Shown piece after piece: positions 22,101 to 28,600 of a stretch of 64,000 nt of DNA (position 1 is the stretch's first letter; each line of letters opens with the position of its first letter). The stretch is from Candidatus Altimarinota bacterium (GTDB lineage: Bacteria; Patescibacteriota; Gracilibacteria; UBA4473): positions 38,880 to 102,879 of the forward strand of contig JABAZT010000019.1 of the NCBI GenBank assembly GCA_018608565.1. The letters are read 5' to 3'. The position numbers and the translations under genes are program-made. The notes under the pieces are model-generated. The model saw nothing but the letters and a program-made list of their open reading frames with translations, ran no database searches and had not been told where the DNA came from.

Positions 22101-22165
22101 TGTGCCATATTGAGAAATTGATGAAGTGAATAGAAAAAATATAAAAGTGGTTCAAAATAAGGCAC
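16115..22165 (-). CDS. giant (about 2000 aa) membrane/secreted coiled-coil protein with toxin-like C-terminal domain
   Basis: Signal/TM N-terminus (likely start MAQHRKSYRY at 22108), two WRxRR-flanked TM modules, ~1500 aa of Q/K/Y/S-rich helical sequence, C-term DGHRDAFRHVYLSYSL...HHEGISGNPQTRKAMDLYNNEVG. Confidence 0.85.
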   Translation of the reverse strand: MPYFEPLLYFFYSLHQFLNMAQHRKSYRYTYWLLFLYLVLQPLFPSIWAAPDFTVPTPSGQLTQEVVSGVATEAQFGEIESAATKLLETDSRLMNFLDTNFVSDGDYGETKNGTLVEDWESIAKTLGISVTVLVAAYGLWRGRRKSDLSLLRSGNPEGITQWLEEQVDTKKSLETGGFASSEHGNDTRAFLKNGKTLTSLDDWNKFANAKGLAGMGATLMSLYLLWRRREQYDEVLNKEKDKTKINTNPQWSQFNMYLEVEQVKGQTQEVSDILTPEEVKLESQYKSKLESELASITAPTAPERSEEIDQYEALKLSIPKLEPAIQTKQQEKTNYTNQLRSYTSTVNYYQNVHDNYRAQNAGVINAYERYENLEKNGDKIVAQLQTQYNEKSSLRQSSYQIYINASNEYNTASRNYQSQWNSGWNQVNQQIVNRYQIQQLNRSLFSYESTQRAYLRSRDRYPMYSSLWNRFNVLANNMQIQAQQIRRKLALADSPSQKYLTELKNKLSELNTTKSHITSYGRTEKVYADYVAQYTALDLQYPGRYTSTIAYFDRIRKQFEGLKKASEVKLESAKAYLKSVDQSRFGARWKTMNLDRMVTDLELIAPKEAERNQAQAVYNQSANDLAQISNKLYSQKQSIRSATYQKQIYQARYNVIQTQLNQYKSYQNTYKSHQTRTQKSLASVDQALEILKTKKLEQESQKKSLESIYTKYQSEKEAYEQELSVYRAENKTITEKIQSQLAAAKVALAEKVKAFWDSRRQKELDEIIKEELYDEKGEVRQGSQYFYKVQEALAQRNQKHVDEAENQYRKKNSEPVEPIQSSVVKEYQELYRENDNALNKIQRNLNEKLQSADSYKAKIDLALKAMEDFGTAHSMADEKYKNVWWPSQPSWYRQGSVTYSAQQLRRTGMNILNQYRGQIGEAEYQRRYAELWSRYTNRSSYYQKKAQEIQYKNKLNQYHQAKKTWNQNMQEVKEDAKIGKSEDSNYIWEYRNKAIAAEDTKKRLAQKIIEFSTKLKQNLTTQKSEKKKSFDGALVDLLDGFSESEIEQLRSGGTGVGLGLGKGEGLYGNLAQYINDVGRAQDRKDRIAQLEKDIPNAEARIRTWKKSRSYYKYQGEQVWQADKRQLDLWKSQLSQLQAESQAYEEKQETQSKAEFYSMDQVDFESDLKTLIPDYEITRDYAAEQKEIETQLKSIKSEYQVKVNAVDSGAKQYGNSYAAYVRTLPNISAIRSFWTYQQWEYYRGIAQSRYEQNAQEARTAYESKQKDLERKKIILQQSQKNEEAIQSQKNRYAEIARKEYGALRERVSAKKRAAQFLRQLDSAGSQSAYFTTLKSQIGIADQYQSEAEKLEETLEGRSPFDAEMEKLKQEMGKPNSYSFEEFKAMTLKRHPQVTTVSIHDMWRQRRQVGYNGILDHLEQKASNYARSYANSTNVSPEVTKTLKGLYENVAQYKLQLYKDWPSYYQSHPLVHEYQQKENQTRLNQLVAAQTKWKQNLQDRVNTMQEKKASVLSQLTTAKTWLSQTSEERAENNDTQTIVSQETALLERYQSGEDVTETLRGETQLERSLEGLRLAQENGKLELEIMSQKPIQYSYNLAKEKLTAQYMGTVSAYEKQYRYNATAEGSAAIWSRMENQAQKVKGEVLEGLGVSSLNGLRNGYFIQNPSTFNPSSMGGSRQDRLDEKYGRISATPIAPIQVTQTREESAKDNPYWNPSETPAYAKDLDTAMISSILNNYREQRRVESLKRQEAGVWSNVTTGNTYTELKPEPEVESTTFAAVTTESKEAEVKEKLLNLSVDTGLDDLLKPKYGARVDIGIVKEKQSQEKLDKILSKFKVENSKKEVFTPEIWGIKRDNYSRAITDNEITMINTLSSKEEFNLGLIYNRASNIPTKEYPVSEKWDSDLGDFSQDGHRDAFRHVYLSYSLSKKFGTDWTRKLLTHHEGISGNPQTRKAMDLYNNEVGFYLHFTNSKLSEKELITKIKDEINNGTTVLIDKKGNLEFSSEVEVGEHGFPNISPK

Positions 22166-22425
22166 AAAAATACCTAGGCCTAAAACTTGTAATTCCTAGG
22201 CTCTGAAACACTCTTTCGATTTATTTTTATGTTTTGGTCGATACTGAGAATTACATATCTTTTTATACTTTCAAAACACTTTCCATATTTTTCTTCATGA
22301 AACTTTTAGAATTACACAAGTATCATTAAATTATTTTTTCTACATATATCGTTCCCCCCCAAGAATTCTCTCTAGCCTTTTGATGGACTCAAAATAAAGA
22401 CTTTATAGATATTTATACTTTTTAG

Positions 22426-22454
22426 TTGTGGTAATTATTTTTTTGTGTTATAAT
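22426..22454 (+). promoter_or_regulatory. sigma70-like promoter of orphan ncRNA
   Basis: TTGTGG - 17 nt - TATAAT. Confidence 0.6.
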
Positions 22455-22458
22455 GTGA

Positions 22459-22854
22459 TATAGTCTCGTTGAAAGACAGACTATAAAATGTTCTTTTACG
22501 GCTCGTTGAAGTTTTCAGTCTCTGACTGATGAAATAGTATCTATTTTTGATACTGGTCTTGAACTCTCCCTTTACGGAAAAGACCTTAATCTCAAATGTA
22601 ACCCCTGCGTGAGTACAACATAATCATGAGCTAATTATGACGAGGATACATAAAGTCGAAAGACCCTGATATTTACCCTAATATCTTGGATTTATACCCA
22701 GCTGCTCATGGTGTAGATCTTATCGGATGCTCTTCGATACAAACACAGAGTAGTGATTAATCGTTATATTGATTACTCCATAGCTTCTTCAACCGCTTAA
22801 GTTCTTCTTAAAAAACTCATATACCGCACAATCATCGCGTATATGAGTTTTTTT
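22459..22854 (+). ncRNA. structured ncRNA of unknown family
   Basis: About ten short-range perfect or G-U-tolerant hairpins between promoter and terminator; no plausible ORF; no tmRNA/RNase P/SRP hallmarks seen by eye. Confidence 0.6.
22815..22854 (+). terminator. intrinsic terminator of ncRNA (A-run also present upstream, so potentially bidirectional)
   Basis: ACTCATATAC-cgcacaatcatcgc-GTATATGAGT-TTTTTT. Confidence 0.9.
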
Positions 22855-22924
22855 CTATCTGCTCAATTCCACGGGCTCTAATGATGGATTTTTCTTTCTT
22901 TTCATGGTATAATTGAGGGAAAAC

Positions 22925-24202
22925 ATGGAAATATTTAAACAGAATCCGGAAATATTACGTATCCTTATTGCCACACTCTTAGGGGCTTTTCTAGGCCTAA
23001 GAAGAGAAATGGCGGCCCTCGACTCAAAAAAAGACCGAAGCTTTATGGGATTTCGGACGATGGTACTCATCTGTCTTTCTGGTGCGGTTTCTACCTTTTT
23101 TCCCCTTATGCCATGGCTTCCAGCCGTGTTCTTCTTGGGATTGATTGTATTTCTCGGAATTGCCTACTACAACGGAGCCGTCAACATGCATCGGATCGGT
23201 ATTACCAGTGAGTTTTCTGCGATTGTGATGTTTTGGATTGGAGTACTCTGTGGATATGATCAATACCTGATTGCCGTTATTGTCACCGTTCTTCTTGGAT
23301 CACTCAATGCCTTCAAATCAGACCTACAAGAATTTACTAAAACGCTTACTATCAGCGAATGGAAAGGCGCATTACAACTCCTGATACTTTCGGGAATTCT
23401 CCTTCCATTTTTACCACAGACTGCGGTAGACCCATGGGAGGTACTCGTTCCATATAATGTATGGCTCCTGGTAATGCTCATCTCTGGGATTGGATTTACT
23501 GGATATTTCTTGGTCAAATACTTTGGAGCTCGTGGAGGAATTCCTCTTACGGCCCTACTAGGAGCCACTGTATCTAGTACTGCCGTCACAACCTCTATCG
23601 CCTCTCAGTCCAAGAAACTCAAGATACTCAATATGTTCTCTTGTGGACTTTTGATTGCGCTAGCGACGATGCAGTTCAAGATTGCGGCTATTATCTGGGC
23701 GCTTGCCGAACCAGATATGAAAAGTGTTGCACTTATCCCTCTCGCGATGGGATGTGCTTCTTCGATAATGGGAGCTTTGTTTTGGTTCAAGAGTTTCAAG
23801 AGCAAAGACGAATCCAGAATCGCAGAAAAAGGAATTCAGTCTCAACTCAACCAACCGTTCGAGCTCAAACCGGCTCTCTTTTTTGGAGTGGTTTTCATCC
23901 TTGTTTTGGCGGCCATAACGTTTGCACAAAAGATGTTTGGTGATACGGGGGTCTATGGGGCTGCGATTTTATCTGCTACGGTTGATATTGATGCCATTGT
24001 GCTTTCAACTATTGAGTCTGCCAAACTTGGAGATCTAGACAATAACATCGCCAACAAAGCCATTGTCATGTCGATCATCGTCAACACACTGGTCAAACTC
24101 GTCTACCTCTTTTTCTTCAAGGCGTATGACCTACTCAAACGAGTTCTAATTCCGGTTATCATTAGTGCTGGAGTTGGGATTATGGTTTTATTTTTGATAT
24201 AA
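22925..24202 (+). CDS. MgtC/SapB-type membrane protein with DUF4010-like C-terminus
   Basis: ILIATLLGAFLGLRREMAALDSKKDRSFMGFRTMVLICLSGAV; GGIPLTALLGATVSSTAVTTSIA; multiple TM; TATAAT at 22908-22913. Confidence 0.85.
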   Translation: MEIFKQNPEILRILIATLLGAFLGLRREMAALDSKKDRSFMGFRTMVLICLSGAVSTFFPLMPWLPAVFFLGLIVFLGIAYYNGAVNMHRIGITSEFSAIVMFWIGVLCGYDQYLIAVIVTVLLGSLNAFKSDLQEFTKTLTISEWKGALQLLILSGILLPFLPQTAVDPWEVLVPYNVWLLVMLISGIGFTGYFLVKYFGARGGIPLTALLGATVSSTAVTTSIASQSKKLKILNMFSCGLLIALATMQFKIAAIIWALAEPDMKSVALIPLAMGCASSIMGALFWFKSFKSKDESRIAEKGIQSQLNQPFELKPALFFGVVFILVLAAITFAQKMFGDTGVYGAAILSATVDIDAIVLSTIESAKLGDLDNNIANKAIVMSIIVNTLVKLVYLFFFKAYDLLKRVLIPVIISAGVGIMVLFLI

Positions 24203-24203
24203 C

Positions 24204-25412
24204 ATGCAAATCGTAGGAGAAGGCAACAAATTAGAACAGCTTCCTGAGGAAGTACCTGTTTTGCGACTCACTTTTGATGAATCTCGAAAACTAATGGCGG
24301 TTTCGGAACGATACAGACATGACAACCCCAGGTTTTATGCAACTCAATCTGTAGGACTTGCAGGGCTTTTGGATGACATACTCATGGAAAAATATCATGT
24401 TCACTCTGATCGTGTTCTCTACGAAAATGATCCCGAATTTCGTGGCATTGCTGAGAAAATCAAGGATTCTTTTAACGACAGTACTATGGACTGGCGATAT
24501 GTTGATTTTCCTCAGGAAGAAGAAGACCTCAACGACGTGATTGATAGATGGGTTGAAAACTCTGGAAGACCTTCTTGGATAGACGAACAAACTGGGGATT
24601 TAGAAATTGATCCACTTCCTGGCGCCTGTATTGGCGGAGATTACGCAGAAAATTATGCCCAAAGAAATGAAGGCACTGAACCTTTTGTATTCTTTGCTTA
24701 TAATACAAGGGGCATGGTAAATTGTCCTTTATCGTGGAACGGGATGACAAATAGAAGACTTGTCCCAGAAAATCTCCCTACTGATGAAGATTGGGCAAAT
24801 ATTTCTGATGAAGATCAAGCAAAGTATCACAAGCTTTTTGCCGAACAATTTCGAGGTGCCATAGTATTTCAATTTGATATTCAAATTCCACCATTTGATG
24901 TACTCAAAGAACGGATCCATGGAGAACAAATGGTGCAGATTCTTTCTGAAGCAATTATAAAAGCGAGAAAAGCTGGAAAAGAACTTAACGATAATGGAAT
25001 ACTCTACCAGCTAGATGAAGAATCTCTTGCCAAAGATCTTTGTCGCAATCTCGATAGATTCCTCCAAGAATTAGAATGGAATTATCAGAGAACAAAACCC
25101 AAACACAATAAAGACTATCGCTCTGGAGAAAAATTACTTGGCCGAATAGACAGATTTTGTGACGGAATATCTGAAGCTCATGGAAATGTAACACAGCACT
25201 TTGAATATAACCTTTTGAGTCAACCAGAAGCTTTTGACCAAGTGCTAGATGTGACAAGAACAGCCAATGCTTATCTCATGCAATCTATTAAATCAATTAT
25301 TCACCAAGTAGTAAGAGAGTACAACCCCTCATCCGATAAAATTGATTTGGCGAGTCATACCCAAAAAAATATCATGCAGGCACTTCACCCAGAACCAAAA
25401 GAAGAAGAGTAG
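24204..25412 (+). CDS. hypothetical protein
   Basis: 402-aa ORF immediately after MgtC-like gene. Confidence 0.7.
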   Translation: MQIVGEGNKLEQLPEEVPVLRLTFDESRKLMAVSERYRHDNPRFYATQSVGLAGLLDDILMEKYHVHSDRVLYENDPEFRGIAEKIKDSFNDSTMDWRYVDFPQEEEDLNDVIDRWVENSGRPSWIDEQTGDLEIDPLPGACIGGDYAENYAQRNEGTEPFVFFAYNTRGMVNCPLSWNGMTNRRLVPENLPTDEDWANISDEDQAKYHKLFAEQFRGAIVFQFDIQIPPFDVLKERIHGEQMVQILSEAIIKARKAGKELNDNGILYQLDEESLAKDLCRNLDRFLQELEWNYQRTKPKHNKDYRSGEKLLGRIDRFCDGISEAHGNVTQHFEYNLLSQPEAFDQVLDVTRTANAYLMQSIKSIIHQVVREYNPSSDKIDLASHTQKNIMQALHPEPKEEE

Positions 25413-25479
25413 AAACAATTCCTTTACAAAATCATCCCTCCTTACTATATTATCTGTGCTCTTTATAGAACTTTTTATA

Positions 25480-25680
25480 TATTCCTTTAAGTGACTATCA
25501 ACCACGAACCCTCTCCAACTGGGAAGGAAGCAGAAAGAACGTTGAATCCCAACTACTAGACTCTGCCGGCTCTGCACTCTGTCTGTCCGAAATCAGAACA
25601 ATTAAGCCCAACCGTAAGATGGTACCGTTACGAGTTTTCGTAGCTCTTACAGATTAAGATTATTTCTTTATCTGTTTTTT
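25480..25680 (+). promoter_or_regulatory. candidate T-box leader of ileS
   Basis: GTAAGA-[TGGTACC]-GTTACGA-GTTT-TCGTAGC-TCTTAC (25614-25650) matches T-box antiterminator geometry; upstream TTCCTT/AAGGAA stem enclosing AGTGACTATCAA with potential Ile codon ATC; terminator-like ACAGAT...ATCTGT-TTTTTT before ATG. Confidence 0.75.
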
Positions 25681-28600
25681 ATGAATCCATTTTTCCCCGC
25701 TTCCGATCCAAAATCTTCTGTCCCAAAAGATGAAGAAAAAATCCAAAAATACTGGAAAGATAATAACATCTTCCAACGAACCATAGATGAACGTTCTCCT
25801 GAAAATTCATATCGGTTTTTTGATGGTCCTCCATTTGCGACTGGACTTCCTCACTATGGTCATATGATTGCTGGAACGATCAAGGATGTAATTCCTCGAT
25901 ATTGGACGATGAAGGGATATCAGGTTCCTCGACGATTTGGATGGGATTGCCATGGATTGCCTATCGAATTTCTAGTCGAAAAAGAACAAGAATTCAAAGG
26001 AAAAGCTGATATTGAAAAACTAGGCGTTGGTAAATTCAACGAAATGTGCCGATCTAAGGTCTTTACCTGTGCTGATGAATGGAAAAAAACGGTTAATCGA
26101 GTTGGTCGTTTTGTGGACATGGAGGACGACTATAAGACGATGGATGTAGATTTTATGGAATCGGTTTGGTGGGTTTTTGGGCAGATGTGGGATAAAGGGT
26201 TTGTCTATGAAGGAGAAAAAGTTCTCGCCTACTCCCCAAAACTTGGATCTCCATTGTCGAATATGGAAGCTAATCTGAATTATAAAGATATAGATGATCC
26301 AGCGGTGACGGTGGCATTCAACCTCGAAGATGGAAATAAAGTCCTCGCTTGGACCACTACGCCCTGGACTTTGCCGTCTAATGTCGGTCTTGGATTTGGG
26401 AAAAACCATGACTACGTCCTCGTCGAACATGAAGGAGATAAATACTGGGTTGCAGAAGCAGCAGCGGGTCGATACTTCGGGGAAGATTTTGAAGTGATAG
26501 AAACAAAAAAAGGAATTGAATTCAAAGGACTCAGTTACGAACCTCTATTTCCTTTCTTTGGGAAGAATGAAAATGTGATACGATTTGTCTGTGTGCATGA
26601 TCTAGGAGATTATATAACGACGAGTGAAGGAACAGGAATTGTTCATTTTGCTCCTGCGTTTGGGGAAGACGATGCCAAAGTCTGTGATCGATTTGAACTC
26701 TATGGGATCAACCCGATTAATGACGAAGGATATTTTGAATTTGATACGGCTAATACCACACGAAAAGGAGTTCCAACGCTAGTAGATCTAGCACTGCCTG
26801 AAATTGCGGAACTCAACGGAAGATACTTCCGATCAGATGGAGAAGTCGAAGGCTCAAAAGAAAACAATGCCAATGACTGGTCTATTGCTTATCTAAAGGA
26901 AAATGGAAATCTCTTTAAACGAGAACAAATCCGACATAGTTATCCGCATTGTTGGAGAACGGACTGTGCATTGATGTATCGAGGAGTGAAAACTTGGTTT
27001 ATCGATACTCAGAGAATCAAAGAACGAATGCTGGAACTCAACCAAAACACAAATTGGCTTCCTGATCATGTCAAAGAAGGACGATTTGGGAAAATCCTCG
27101 AAGGGGCACCAGACTGGGCTATCAGCCGAAATCGATACTGGGGAACGCCAATTCCTATCTGGAAATGTGACTGCTGTAATAAGATACGAGTTGTACGATC
27201 CGCTCGTGAACTCACGGAACTCTGTGGAGAAGAAGTTACTGATATTCATAAACATTTTGTGGATGACTATTCGTGGGAATGCGGATGTAAATCTTGTCCA
27301 AATACCGAAGGAACCTGTGGTGGTAAAATGGTTCGAATCCCAGAGGTTTTTGACTGTTGGGTTGAGTCTGGATCTATGCCATATGCCTCCGAGCATTTTC
27401 CGTATGAACAGAAACAAAAACTGATTCCAGAGGTTGAAATATTTAACAATCAATATTTTGTCTGTCGTCATGGAGAAGCCGAAAATAATGTGCTTGGAAT
27501 TGATACCTGTAAACCAGAAAGTGAACTAAAGTATGGTCTCACAGAAAATGGGAAATCCGTCGCTCAAAAAAATGTACAAAATTTTAGTGACTTTGACCTG
27601 ATAATCACATCTCCATTTCGTAGAACTAAAGAAACTGCTGCAATATTTGCTGCAGCATCTAATTGTGACATGATCGAGGATGAAAGACTCAAAGAATTTG
27701 ATTGTGGAATTTTTGATATGCAGAAATATGAAAAAACTGATGCCTTTATCAAAGAAAACGAACACAAAGGAGAAAACTTTCAATTCCCTGAAGGCGAATC
27801 TCTACATGAAATAAAGACTCGACTCCAAAACTTTTTTCAAGATGTAAACCAGAAATATAAAAATAAGAAAATCCTTATTGTCTCTCATGGAAGCCCTATT
27901 GAATGTATTTTTCAGTTGTTTAGAGGAGAACCTGTTAAGCTTGAGCCAATTGGAAGTCTTCCCGAGAAAGGAAAACCATCCCCTCTCCGAGCCGAATACA
28001 TCCCCCAAAGAAACTTCCAATCGGCGGACTTTATTGCTGAAGGAATGGATCAGACTCGATGCTGGTTCTATGTATTACATGTTCTGGGAACCGCACTGTT
28101 TGATAAAAATATCTATAAGAACGTCGTCACCAATGGAATCGTCCTCGCCGAAGATGGACAGAAAATGTCGAAGTCGAAGCAAAATTATCCAGCGCCGGAA
28201 ATTATCTTTGATAAATACGGAGCGGATGCGATGCGGTTCTACATGATGCAGTCTCCGGCTGTACATGGAGAAAATCTTCGGTTTGCAGAACAAGGCGTCG
28301 AAGAAATACTCAAGACGGTAATTCTTCCTCTTAAATCCGCGTATAATTTTCTCTCCACCTATGCCAACATCGATAGCTGGAATCCGACAACTTTTGTCAC
28401 GGTTCGTCATGGAGAAGGAACTCATAACCTACAGGATCTCTACTCCTATCGAAACGAATCTGAACATCATCTAACTGAAAATGGCATCCGTGATGCCAAA
28501 GAAACAGCCAAATTAATGCCCAAACTGGATGTACTCTACAGCTCTCCGTTCCGAAGGACCAAGGAAACTGCAGAAATCCTCAACGCAAATCAAAATCTAG

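Noticed and set aside
22526-22532. CTGATGA inside the ncRNA, reminiscent of a hammerhead ribozyme core
   Set aside because: No GAAA at the correct place after stem II and no closing stems; the adjacent bases pair in other hairpins.
22459-22854. tmRNA, RNase P RNA or M-box Mg2+ riboswitch as identity of the ncRNA
   Set aside because: No tRNA-like 3' end, no GAGGAAAGUC/ACAGAA-type RNase P core, no M-box core motifs; the MgtC-like gene has its own TATAAT after the terminator. A covariance search is still needed.
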